Source: Haemonchus contortus (lineage: Eukaryota > Nematoda > Chromadorea > Rhabditida > Trichostrongylidae). Taken from it: a DNA stretch of 64,000 nt. The stretch is taken from NCBI GenBank assembly GCA_000469685.2, contig LS997562.1, positions 9,748,007 through 9,812,006 of the forward strand, written 5' to 3'. A model generated the notes under the pieces. That model saw only the letters and a list, made by a program, of their open reading frames with translations, ran no database searches and was not told where the DNA came from. This document shows, piece by piece, positions 39,799 to 52,600 of this stretch; positions within the stretch are counted from its first letter, which is position 1, and each line of letters opens with the position of its first letter. A program made the translations under genes and the position numbers.

Positions 39799-40229
39799 CG
39801 CTATAGATGTGATCGCAGTTGAGTAGTTGTTGGAATTCGAAGGTGTCTAGATAGAAGAGCTCGCTCTATGCACACCCGGCTGGCTGTGGCTGCTGCAACT
39901 GACACACGACGGCTGCCTGGTTGGCTGCTGCTGGCTGGCTGGCTGGCTGCGACTGGGGCTGGGGCTACTGAGCGGGTGACGATTCACGGCCGTACCTCGC
40001 TGTAAAGCTCGAATCCCGAAATATCTCCTGTGCGCTTTGCGTTTCCTCCCCCCACACATACACTGTGTGCCGAGCGCATCCCACTCGGAAAAAAGAGATC
40101 GCCAAGATGCCTCTGCGTCCCTGACTGGCCGACTTCTGCTCCGCGCACCCTGCCCTCTCTGCGCTCTCGCCCAGCCGTCTAAGCCGTCGGCCACGCCCAT
40201 ATGTCCATACAAGGAAGACTGAATTCTCC
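39799..40229. promoter_or_regulatory. Divergent promoter region between unc-15 and the C2-domain gene
   Basis: Only 431 bases separate the two start codons. The paramyosin-proximal half carries a GGCT/GCTG-rich repeat (about 39877-39967). Minus-strand CATCTATAG two bases before the paramyosin ATG could be a spliced-leader acceptor. No TATA box or muscle element could be assigned with confidence. Confidence 0.5.
39877..39967. repeat. GCTG/GGCT-rich simple repeat in the promoter
   Basis: Repeated GGCTGGCTGGCTGG and GGCTGCTGCTGG units lie about 80-170 bases upstream of the paramyosin start. Confidence 0.75.
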
Positions 40230-40658
40230 ATGCATCAACGACGCAGCATGTCCACGTATCCCGCTCTTCTGGAGCCTGTCTGTCGTCGACGGCAGTTACC
40301 GCCGACTCCTGTAACGTCATTACGACGATCCAGTAGTCCACGTATTCTGCCTACACCACCACCAATTTCACCCATCGACGTCAGCCGATGTCCATCAGCA
40401 GCGCTTCTGGAGCGACGGGCTTCTGGACGTATACTACCTCGACCACCTATGGTCGACATACAGCCCAGTCAACAGTCTCCTGTACAGACTTCACCTTCCC
40501 CAATTGTCACTCCGGAACCGATTCCTGAACTACCTATTGAGGCTGATGCACCTGATTCACCACTGATTCAACGATTTGGTGATTTTGCATCACTTGACCA
40601 CGACACACCTGATGGTACCCGATCTCAATCCTCGTCACTTTCTCCATCTATTGAGCAG
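40230..40658 (+). CDS. First exon of the C2 gene: Pro/Ser-rich with three RxLPxxP motifs
   Basis: 143 codons, MHQRRSMSTYPALL to SLSPSIEQ, followed by the donor CAG|gtatgt. It has RQLPPTP, RILPTPP and RILPRPP. RQLPPTP-type peptides are the known SH3 ligands by which RIM-binding protein holds RIM and voltage-gated calcium channels. This suggests, but does not prove, a synaptic or presynaptic scaffold. The frame is open upstream of the ATG, so a further 5' exon is possible. Confidence 0.75.
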
Positions 40659-43600
40659 GTATGTATAGGCGCATGCTTAGTCAGCCGAAGCCGATATCAT
40701 GATCATCTCGAGGGTAAGGCCAAGTGGCAACGAGCGAAAAGCTCCCGCACAACAACTGTTCTCTTCTTCTTTCATCACAGAGCGTGTAGTGCTACTGCAG
40801 GGGGCGAAAAGTTGTTACAGCTGGACCATGGGGACCAATCCATGTAGTACATGGGTGGAAATCGTGTAAAGTCAGCAGTGCAGAGGTGTTTCTGCTGTAC
40901 GCTGATTCTCGTAATCGTCATTTTTATTTTTTGATTTCTTCACTCTGCCCACGGCAAAGGGGGCAAAGGGCTCCTTCGGGAAGCCGATTGTACTTAGCCC
41001 CAAGAATTCTTCCTTAGAAGATTTCCCTTGATTTTCCTTGATCCGCCATGTTCTTTACGGCCCAATCCAGGCTTATCCGTTAGCTTAGCCGGCTTAGGAA
41101 ATATGATCATCATGCCGGGTTTGCCCCGCGTGCTATAGCAACACAATTTACTCATAACTTCTTAATTATTCATTTGTAGACGTTAGCCTTAACGAATTCT
41201 GACGCTTTAAGCCTTCTGGAGTAGATGGGGAAGTAAGCACTATTCCCACAGAAGCCTTCCAATTTCTTAGAACTAGGCTTTCACGGAACACAATACCACA
41301 ACTAAACATCTATTTCCCATGCCTAATTAGTTGACAGGAAACTTCCCTATGAAACCCTGAGAGGGCGGAAGTAGGAGGCAATGTCGGGCTTCTTTTCGAC
41401 TTCTAGGGTTTCTTTCATAAGGTTTCTTAGTTAAGCAAGTCGAGTGGTAGTCAAAGCTTCAAAAACCTTCTGTTGCTCATTTAATTTCCTCCACCAAAGC
41501 GCTTCGTCCGGTAATTCCTGCCCTTTCACTTGATGATGTTCATTCTGGGGCCGTTTTTTTCAGTCAACTAATCAGACCAATTAGGCGAAATATGGAATTC
41601 TCATGGGTGTTTCTTCGTTGTCCATATACTTCCCAAACAAGAGAATTCCCAAATTCCGAGCTCGGATAATCATGTTTTGGCGGTGTGCCATAGGCGATTT
41701 TCCACTTGACGCGCTACTTAGTAAGCTTGTGATTTTCAACCACACACACACACCCACGAAGCAATGGCTTCTTTCCTTCCTATGGCTTCCAAAACAAGTC
41801 CAGGAAGTACTTGAGAGTATAAAGAAGCAGCACAAGCGTGGGAGCTCTATCCTCTAAGGGGAAATCACTCCAACTGGGAAGGGACTGCTCTCGTACTAGG
41901 GACATTTGGAGTGCATAGCCATAAAATACTATGGTTAAGCGTTTCTAGTAAGGGCATGGGAATAAATCCCAGACTGAGTTTAATGGCTGTTGTCCTTTTT
42001 GAATTGAACATTCTTGTTCGGTGTCCGATTTCTTACTCTTTACTAATTACTACTGTTTATCTCTGCGTTACGTAGTCAGCGTTTTTTCGAAGGCATTTCT
42101 CTTTGTGGGGCAAATTCAGTTGTCCAGGGCAGGCTTACTGAGCCAGTACCCTGATGAAACGGGTCTAAATCTTGGCCCGAGCCCCTAGCTTCGACCCCAT
42201 TGCCCAAAAGTCTTGGGAATTCCAGAGTCTGGGCCCTAGAGGGCTTTGCGAATCGCTGTTTGAACTTTACTTCGAAAAAAGAAACGATCAGAAACGAATT
42301 TTACAGTTTTGTATAGCCCATAACCCAGCCCCAAGTCCGTTTGGCTCTCTGAGCTTTCGGAAGATTTGATTTTCAGGTGTCCCTGACATATAATCCCATA
42401 GTTCAAGTAAAGTCCTTTTTCAGTATCGTCGTCAAAGTGTGAATTCCCATGATGTCCTTCTCGGTTGATTTCGCATTTCACTTAAGATTTAATCCAGCTG
42501 AAGTGTAGGCTCCTTGAATAGTGAGAGCGCAGATTATCCCCGTCGAGGTAGTAATTGCCTCGATTTCCAAAGGGCAACGGCTTGTCACGTGTGATTTCGA
42601 GGACTAAAACGGCAGCTTAACAATAGGGTTACTCTGTGAAGTATGGGAAAATCTAAACAGAACTCTCCTAGAAACCTTTTTTTTTGAGCCAATCTTAATT
42701 TACCAAAAGAACATATCAAAATAGCTACCCATAAATGCTATCGTATTCACCCAGATGGCTCATGGGTTTTCCCAGATGCTCCTGTTCCAACTAATCGAAC
42801 TTTGAGTTGACTCATCAGTAGTTCTAAGTAAATTTGACGAAGCTTCCGCTATACTCCGTCAGTTGATCGCTAGCCCGTTGTTGTGTAAAATCACCGCCGC
42901 GGGCGAGAATCATCATCAGCAGCAGAGGCAGAGAAACTGCTGTTCATGGAAAAACTGTCGTTCAAGGGTGCCCCTATGTAATGGGCTGAAAAAAAGTCCG
43001 TTGATGGAATCTGGTTCAAGGTTTAGCGTCAAGATGACTCAATGTGGGTGCTGGTAAGCTTTGGGTCGAAAGCTCTTTCTGGACTTCAGAATCTACCCTC
43101 ATCGTGAATATCCTTTCTCCAAGTTTTACCCTCTTTACCTTCCCGTCAGAACCTTCCCCTATGAGCTGCTACTTAGTCGGGCTCAGAGCCCTTCAGTCAA
43201 CTTAGTCGATACAGTAGGTCGGCTATACCTTTTCAACAACTCTATGATTCCAACAATTGAGAATATTAACTTTCGGTTGTGGATCATACCGTAGGAAAAT
43301 ACAGTAGTACTTAAAAAATTACGGTATTCCTACATTCTCTGATCATGGTGGGGCATTCTGATGAGCGAACCTTGGCCATGGGCGATGCCACAGCGCATAG
43401 CAAGTCAGAGGCCTCTTCACTAACTGAACTTCCTCAGTGGGAGATGTCTGGAACCGAAAGTGGACTAGGAGTTATATCAAGCCCATATGGAGCAGTATTC
43501 GGGGAATCCTTCATTTCTATCACCAATTTACTCCCATCGAGGCCCACTTTAGAGCAATACTTCAATAGTTCAGTGGCCTTTGAAGAGCTTGTTCAACTCC

Positions 43601-46600
43601 CGTGCAGATCCTATCCAAAACAGCTCCCACTCCAAAGATAGAGGTTCTTCCCAGGTAATCACTGACTCAGATTCCCATCAAAACCCCTTGAGGATATATT
43701 TGAAGCAATGAACAATCTTTTACTTTTGAATACCTTTGCATGATGTCTATGGCATTGCTCTATTGACGTCAAACTAACCCTCTTGCAAGGGGTAATGAAG
43801 GCAATAATACATGAGCAATCTGTCAAGAACACCCCCCGGAAGTGGTCGTGGTGTACGACAATTGTGTGGCGACATATCGCCCTGCTTTCTCTCTATGAAG
43901 GCGAATCAATTTATTGCCATAATTGGTTTCAGTTGGGTCGCCAAAAACATTACCCCCCCCCCCCCCCGTCCACCTCCTCCATTCCCTCCCTACCAATTAA
44001 TTACATTCAAGCAGCAGCAAACTCTCTCTCTGTCCGTCGGTCTCATTTTCGTCCATCCTTCCGACGACGACGACAACGGCAGCACCCCAACATCTCGTTG
44101 CTGCTCGAAACAATTCGCCTTAAAAGCGCTTGGCTCGATGGTTGAGATCGATAGCGGCATGGATTAAGTTAGCTTCAATTACGTCATCGTCCTCGAAACG
44201 GGGATTGTTCTGCTGTGAGATTAGCCTGTGGACGAAAGTTATCAGAACCCTGTCCAGGAAGAGGGAAATCATGGTCCTGAAACCCGTGGACCGCCTTAGC
44301 TGCTCCTCAGAAACACTTATACAGGTAAGCCTCTCCGGGAACGATCCCCTCTATCATCCTGACCTGCTCCATCTTCTGGAATTGGTCAGGAAGTCTCAGT
44401 CATCCCATCAGGTTTTCAATATACCCTTTTTCTCCTTCCTCCCACTCTCCATCTGGGAACGGGGTTATGGGTTACACTGTGTCGATCTCGCCTTGTGTTT
44501 TGATTCTTCCGCTATTAATTTGAGTTGAACCACGCGAATTCCCCTCATTACGAATGTTCTGAATCATCCGACCACGTTCGGGGAATGGGTATGGGTGGGT
44601 ATGGGTTATGGGTAGAAACATGCGGGCTTTTTTCCTAGCTAAGGTCCAATTATGTACGTGACATTCTGCATGTTACATGTTGCACGTTCAGACCCACAAA
44701 ACAAGAATGTCTTGGGGAAATTGCCCACTCCCTCGCCAACCTACCTACCCTACCCTCTTCTATGAGTTCGACCACGGACTCGGGCTCTCTGGGAGAAGAG
44801 CGTGAGACTTGTTTTGATCTATGGACCATACTTTTCAAGTGTGTGGAAACATCTGTGAATGCCCATTTTCCCTCGGGATCTCATCACAAGCAAGTTTTCT
44901 CTCTTTCAAGCCGATTCCAACATGAAACGGTGAACAGGGGGGTAACTCAACTAGTTGGCCGGCTTTCCAAGTCTGACTTTGATTATTTTAAAGCCCTTTG
45001 TTGGAAAGCTTCCCAGAGGTTTCCCAAGGAGCTCAGCAGATGTCCGTCAACCTTCGTTCTCAAGCAAAAATAACTGACGTGGGGATTTCACCTAGTTACT
45101 TTACAGCCGCCTATGTTTTGATGTCATCAACATCGTCGTCGTCAGAAATGTGTATCCACCGGAAATATCATCGAATTGTGTTAGCCTGGACGACGTCATC
45201 ACCCAGTAGTTATTGTTCCCCTGAACAAAAGATACAATTTTCGTTTGTCTGAAGGCTAATGGACAGCCTGGACGGGTCGCCTGACAGCTTTGGGGCTCAT
45301 CAGTTCCGAAAAACATTCCGTCTATCAAAGTACGAACAAACGAGGCTTTGCGGATTGTCCCAGAACTTCTAAAAATAGATCTCTAAGCACCTCAAAACTT
45401 CCCATGTAGGAGTTTCTCACCCGTCTTTCAGTCTGAGGGAGTTATCAACGATAACCCAATCTTTCCCCTCGATGTGACATAATCCATACCCCATAGGGTC
45501 CATACCTCATCAGAAAACCTCTTTACCTTCCGAGAACCCGGAAAAAGCTCCCGTGAAGCAGAAATCGCTCGAGAAGTCGGTAGCCAGCAGACACAGACTT
45601 TTCAAGCGACTTTATCGACTTCGCCCGAGTTTTTTTTAATCCGCCATGCCAGAAAACAACCTATTAGGGTTGTTATTTTGTTAGAGTACAAGGATCGGAG
45701 GCCAAGCCTACGACGTGGGGGCCCAAGGGGGCGCTCTTCGCCTACTAACTAGTAGCTATGACAATTAAAATCATTATATTGCCGGCGATCAAATATCACA
45801 CGACTCGGATAGATGAGATTCACGGGGGCGGCAGCGGATGGCGCCCACGGGGAACGGCGAGTGCGATATAATAATTGGGTTATTGTTGAGACTAAAGCGC
45901 CAGATTTCTGTGTCCCAAAATAAATGAGAAAAAGTTCTGATCGCTAGAGATCCAGTACTCACACGGATACGGTATTTCAAATTTTTTTCAGATCGCAAGC
46001 AAGTCAAGCAGTGATGGTGAAGATCCGTTGGCACATGGTCTCGATCCAGCTCTTTACGGTCCCAATGCACCTGTCACCTGTGCTTCCCCTTGTACCAGTG
46101 ATCCTGGAGCTGTCCCGTCATCATCATCATTCAGGTGAGCTCCCATGTTCTGTATAGGCTTCCGGGCTATCTCTACTCCGTATAAATGCTATTCTTGAGC
46201 TCTTAAGCCAACACCAGTGCAAAGGGATCTCCCGGTCTGAGGATTCCAGGAACTCTGTCGTCATTCACCCGATTGAATAGCCTGAAGGCAGGGGTTGCTT
46301 GCTCAATCACGACCACCCACGACATCTTTGGCATTGAACGGCTGTAATTGGGCATCTATATTTGTTTGTGGGAACGGACGTCCCAGTTTAGTCTCTGGAC
46401 GGCTGGACGGCTGCATTAGCAGGGTGGGCAGGACGATGAATTCATCCCGAATGATCGTTCTTCGTAGTAAAACCTGAGGGCCTTCGGAGAACTCCCAGAA
46501 TTTGTAGCCAGCCCTAACACGCGATCTAGGGAAATTAATTCCCAGAAAAACTCTCTGATAAATCGGGAGGAGTACTTCTTTGAAATTTATACTCACCTAT

Positions 46601-49600
46601 GTAGCTTTCCAGTGAACCTGGGAATCAGGAACCATAGAGCATGAGAGTAAGTATGAACGAGTTCCAGCTGAAAGATCGATTTTGAAAGGGATACAATTTT
46701 TTTATTTAACTAGATCTAGGGCAATTTTATGATTTCATTTATAGTTGGCATCTAAAACCTCCTTAGGGACATCCGAATGCTTCCCTCACATTCCTTTATT
46801 CCCTTATATAGCCCATGATTCTATTTAAAAAAGGTCTTATGTACTATGTGTATTGGGACTTCCCAAGGGCTAACACGTGCACTTCAGCCTATGTGAGTGG
46901 CACAGCTGTGGGACGCTATAGCTGGAACGGGAACTTTTTCTTCTCCAGGGGCATCTCCCTGGGATATTCCGAAAAAAGCTTCCAGACGCTTCCAGAAGCT
47001 CATTTGCTCATTCCATATCAAAATATCGGCTTTAATTTCCAAACGAGAGGACCTCATTTACGATTCATCCCCACCAACTGCCCGAAAAAACTGGACGTCA
47101 TGAAAAATTCATGACTCTAATTTTTCGCCGGTTAAAAAGCCATACGAAAAACTCGATCGATCGATATATCGATTGATTTTATGATCGATACAGTCTCCAT
47201 TAGGATTACTATGGAAAATATGTGGAACAGGACCACTCAAGAACCAAAACCAAATTGAAAAGGATTTTCTTTTTAAAAAATCAATTTTTTACTCATGGGA
47301 GCTTGAATTACCTAGTAAAAGGGCATTGGAGCCATTTTTTACAACCGATATTGAATTACCATGTGAAAAAGTATTCAAAGCACTTCAACTGGAAGAAATT
47401 GAAAATATTTTAAAAAATAGAAAAAAATCATAAAAAGCGTCTAAATCCGTGAAAATACGTGATTCAGTTTTTAAAAAACAAAACAAAAAACAAAATTGTT
47501 TTTGTAGCCGTAGAGACGACAGATTTGTAGCCACAATAAGTTGTAGGCTCAAAAATTGTATCTACCAGTCTCTACTACGTAAGAATGTTTTGGAAAGTTC
47601 CAGAATTTTTCGAAAAAATCCTCTACAAAGTGGGGAAATTTAGGAATTTTTCAAAAAAAAATTACAAAGAGGGGGGGGGGGGGGAAGCAGAAGTCGGCAA
47701 TTGCAGCAAAGGGTGACGACCCAGAAATCTCCAAACAATCTTTTTAAAAAAAATTTTAAAAAAATCCAAAAATCGTTTTTTTTACATGCCTATTTAGTGG
47801 CTCGGAACCTCGACCAACAGGGTTAGGCTTGCTACATTGTTTATTACAACATTTCCCTGTCAGAAAACGACTTCGTGTATCAATCCTGAAAATCGAAGGT
47901 AAGCCACTGAACCGATTTTTTTAAAATTTCTATTTGATATTTTCGATGTTTTGATAAATTTGTGGTCCCGCTCTGTCTTCTTCACCATCCTCCGCTGTTT
48001 TATTTACATGTTCTTCAGTCAGTAGGTGTAAACTTTGGCCAAAGCTAAGAGAAAGGCAAGCTTCTACGTGGCTCACGTCAAGGTGCATACTTAAATAGTC
48101 ATTGAGGACGATAATTATGTCTAAGTGTGGGCGTCCATGATGAATCATTGCCGATTGAATGGGTAATGAGAACCCGATTAGGATCCAAGTGAGGTTAAAG
48201 CTCACATATTATACGACCTGAGCAGGAATCAAGATGAAGCAAGGAGGGGTAGTCTTGAGGTTCATACAGAGGGTAGAGCATTCGGAGAATAGCGTTTTTG
48301 AAACATTAGGAATGCGCCATGCGTTTGGCAATTCATAGGCATCCTAGCCCGAGTTCTGAAGGGGTAGAGCTGTTGGCTTGAGCGGTACAGCATGCTCAAT
48401 AGTCAAGCAGTGCCAGCCATCCACTGCCCTTAATATTGCATATGAAAGGCCTTTTAGGGTTAGAAGTAGCCTTAGCCAAATATTGGGTAATCTCGCCTTT
48501 AAAAGAGCGAATTACCTTAGCCAACAATCAAGTGGGCAAAGCTGTCAACTAGGGGGCCAACCATCAAATAGACAAGCCCATCCAGTTAGGTCCAACCATC
48601 CAGTGAACAGAGCTATCCCCAGTAACAGTACCGTAATTAAGATACAGTATCTGCACACATCCGATTCAGAAGGACATGTGGGCAAACAGAATCCTTTGTT
48701 GAATCTAAACAGCTCTATGGTGCTGCCAGCCTGTAATTTGCGAACTGATCTGTTTTTTCTCATTTTTTTTCAAATCACAACCTTTTCCTGTTGATTCCTG
48801 CCTCCAAATTGTTCGTCTAGACAGTTCAAGCTAACCCTCTAGACTCTCATAATCTCTTTTGTCTATAGGGCTTATCGTATTACCATATGGTATAGTTAGT
48901 CGCAGCACGTGATCCTTCTAGGACCTCTTATCAACAACAAATTTTTGTTTTCTGATGTAGCAAGGCTGCTTAGCACTAATCTTTCGTTTGAAGGCTTCAT
49001 TGAAGGACAGGGTAAAGTATTTGTTATGACGGGAGGAAATCCTTGAGGAAGCCTTGAGTTGAGCTAAACAACAGAACGTTCAGGTCATACCCGGTTTTGA
49101 CCGTAGTTGGAAGACCTAGAGGCTTCTTTAGCTGCAATGTCTCTGAGATTGCATTATCTATCCATCTGTTCAACGACCGCCCAACTGCACACCATCACTT
49201 TCTCAAACTTTCATTGGGAGCTTTGGAAATTTGCTCCACCCTCTACTCAATTTTGAGGTTCTTCCTCACAGATAGGAGCCCGATGGGCTTGTGGGGGTCA
49301 ACTTTTACCGCTTCCAGTGGCAATATCCAAGCTCAATCTGCGAGAACAGTACTGACAAATTACATGTGCATGGCTCACTCCCACGCCAACCTCTTTGTGA
49401 GCAGACGTCCCCACTGGTGTTCAAGTGATTGTAGGCCCGAGAATAAACGTTTCATTGCGTATTTTTGCCTCTCCAAAGACCTCCCAGAAGTCATTCCATT
49501 TGGGAATCCCATCGATCCCGTATCATCTATCAAGGGAAGTGTTTAATTTCCGGTTTAGGAATGATTCAGGAAGGGTAGCATAGGAGTGGGCAGATAACCT

Positions 49601-52600
49601 GAAGATACATTAGCTAACATAAAAAGCCAACATTACGCAAGTAGATATAAAGTAGGGGAAAATGAGGCCGATTAATCTCTTTGGAATGCGCCATGAATGA
49701 GCTACTGTCACTATATTTCACCCAGCGGAGCTCCATTGACGGCTGGGTCGAGGTAGACTCATGGATCGCACCTCATACCCTCTTACAGCTACCGAAAATT
49801 TATGATAATGGGATGTAATCGATGTCAATCTCGGGTGATGAGGCGATTCTTTGGGATAGGGCTATCATCTGTCTGACTGAAAATGGGGAACCTGTTCATT
49901 CCGGATTACGGTAGAAGTCGTACTAATAGAGCTGATGTTCCATGTATGGGGAGTGGCCTTGTGATGAATTCAGTTTGGGCACCCCAGCAACAAAAACCTC
50001 TCTGAGGTAGTCCTTCTCCAGTTACATCACCATATTTGGTATTCAAAACTAGTTTTTCCCCATGACTTTCCCATATGCAGTTCCCATAGAGGCAAAGAAA
50101 CTTCATGAGTTGAAGTACAACGATGGTTGCCGCTCAAGTGCGTTGAGCCTGACTACTAGCCAGCCTATCGAGTGCCGCCGCCTTATTTTCGGCTCCTCAG
50201 ACTGAAAGAGAGGGAGAAGAGCAGGCGATTGAATGGATTTGTTTGTGAAGAGCGCAAAAGGGCCTCCCAGTTGTCGTCGACGTCGTCCCATCGGTGCTTC
50301 ACACACAGCCGGCCGACGTCGATGTCGACGTACTTTGCGATTAAATTAGAGCCTAGTGAACGAATCAAAGCCCCTGGTCAGGGCTACGTATTCGGGAGTT
50401 CAGCCATGCGGCAATCCGTTGAACCCCCGTCTGAAAGTGATCTTTGTTTTAGTATGGGGGCATACTCGGGACGGCAATTGAGCCTGCCAGGGATTTCTTT
50501 GTATTCCTCGGTTAATTGCCCTTAGTTGCTTCCTCGGGCATGCGTGACTTCAGGAAGACTTGGAGACTTTCTTGGAAGGAATTCTACCGAATGAATAGAA
50601 GCATAGGAGCGTTTATTGGTCATTCCCGCTGTCGCACTCGGGATTCAGCTCATTCACAAAGTAGACCCCTCCGTGAGGGTGTATGGGCTATTCAAATGCT
50701 TGATTCTCTGAGGTAATTGTGTTTACGAACTCAGGGGTGGGAGGGTGAGAAGGGTACTACCCGATGATGGACCCTATTGGACTGGGAGAACTTTTGAAGA
50801 CGTTTGATCCCTCATGGGGATAGGGGTCATGGTGAAATACCCCGTGTCGCCCTTTTACTGCCCATGGGATCAATCCCAGTAAAACTGACGGAGAAAGTGC
50901 ATTACAATCTTACTCAAGACTACTCATAAGCATTCAACCGTACATTCCCCTCCTTAGCCTTTCAAATTTCCTTCAGCTTCACTTGTACTTGAGGCCCAGC
51001 TCCCCAAGCGGAAAGTATACATGAACTTTGACGACATTCTCGTTTATCTGGGATGGTTTCAATTGAAAAGCTACATATCGCCTACTTAGAACTACTTTTT
51101 CGCTTGATAGACAGAGTAAACAACGCCTGGGCGGTGGAGATTAGTCGATGGGCGTGAGCCAATAATAGCCGTGTTTCCGGTAGTGGGTCCGCTGGATCCG
51201 CTTGCAGTTGGTAGTATATGCAATACGAGTAGTGGCAGAATATTTGATTAAATTGCTTCCCAAAGAATAGAGTTAGGTCCCAGTGTTTCATCAGGAATAC
51301 GAGAACCTGGGCGAGTGAAGGGAGCCTACACAGCGCATCCCCGATGGGGAGGAGAATTCAGTGAAGTGGTGGTCATCAGTTGCCCCTGACCTTTCTTCGT
51401 CACTCGGTCTCTTCACATTCCTCAGAACACCATCTGCCACCTGATTTCATAGAATAAACAGTTCTCATAGAGCGGAACCCAGCCGTTGCCCTCAGATTAC
51501 CCACTTTGAATTTCAGTATCGCTGCAACCTTCCCTGACAGAAGTCCTACAGCTCGAATTCAGCCACCTATGGGCAGGCTACTTAACCCTTCGAGAACACT
51601 TTTGGGTTTTTAAGGTTTGGAGGTTCGTGAGGTTGGGTAAAGTGGGGAGTGAGGGTCAGTATACCGAAAGTACAATCCGTCAATCTGGCCGGAACTGATA
51701 AGACCGGTTCGTCTTGATTACCCAAACAGCCACCAGACCTGTCTGAAGCCATAAAAACCCTCTTCACAGTGGCTTTTCTCGTAAATAACTCATGAGCCAA
51801 ATAAATATTTGAATACCTTAACAATAGGGCTGGTGCATGGCGTATTCTAAGTGGATAGATCAGAGTTAGCCACTCAATTCATTCCCTGGGCTTTGGACAT
51901 ATCCTTAAAAGAGCGGCTGGGTAACCACAACTGTGTAAGAGGCTCCTGGCACGTCAACCAAAGACAGATCTGGTCGCATAGATATTTGACGCCATTTGAG
52001 TTCTCCCAAGTATTCTGGACCAATTTTCCTTCGACCCCATCAATCAAGGCTTAATATGTGGCCACGGCTGTCATCCATTTTTATGGATCATTTGAGAAGG
52101 CAATTTTATTGCCAACTTATGGCCAAATACAGCCGACCACTTCAATTTTCAAGAGGACAATTTTGAAGGAGCTACCTGAGGCACATTCAGGGACTACCCA
52201 AGTGAACCTCAGAGAAGAAGTGAAGGGGGAAGGAAGTAACCGCTGTTGGACGCGGCTCTTAAGGCTTCTACTAGTGGTACCTGCCCGCGTTACTCTTTAC
52301 CATCAATCTAACCTCGCACTGTAGAGATCTCACAGTCCATGGGAGGATTCGATCCCACAAGTTGTACAATCGCAATGCAGCATCCCAAGGTGTTGCTGTA
52401 GCGCCTATCTGACTCAGGGAATCATCTCCGGCGATTGCAAGCAATGACGTACCAGTCGGCGCTATAAAACCTCCTTGCAGCGTGATTGATCTCATTACGA
52501 AGAGCCAAGCTGTTATCTTCGTTTAGCACATCAACTCCCACACCATGTATAATGGAAACGTCGGCTATGGTATGACGTGAGTCCGGTGCAGAAAAATGTT

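Noticed and set aside
39847..40341. 164-codon open frame on the minus strand across the promoter and C2 first exon
   Set aside because: Antisense to a supported coding exon and the GCTG repeat; composition follows the simple repeat.
43345..43641. 98-codon open frame as a C2-gene exon
   Set aside because: No flanking splice sites in phase and no family similarity.
49097..49546. 149-codon plus-strand open frame
   Set aside because: No recognisable domain and no acceptor/donor pair giving the phase needed for the missing C2 exon.
51512..51612. Possible exon after TTTGAATTTCAG (SLQPSLTEVLQLEF...)
   Set aside because: An open stretch ends at AAG|gtttgg, but the sequence does not resemble the first C2 strands and could be chance.
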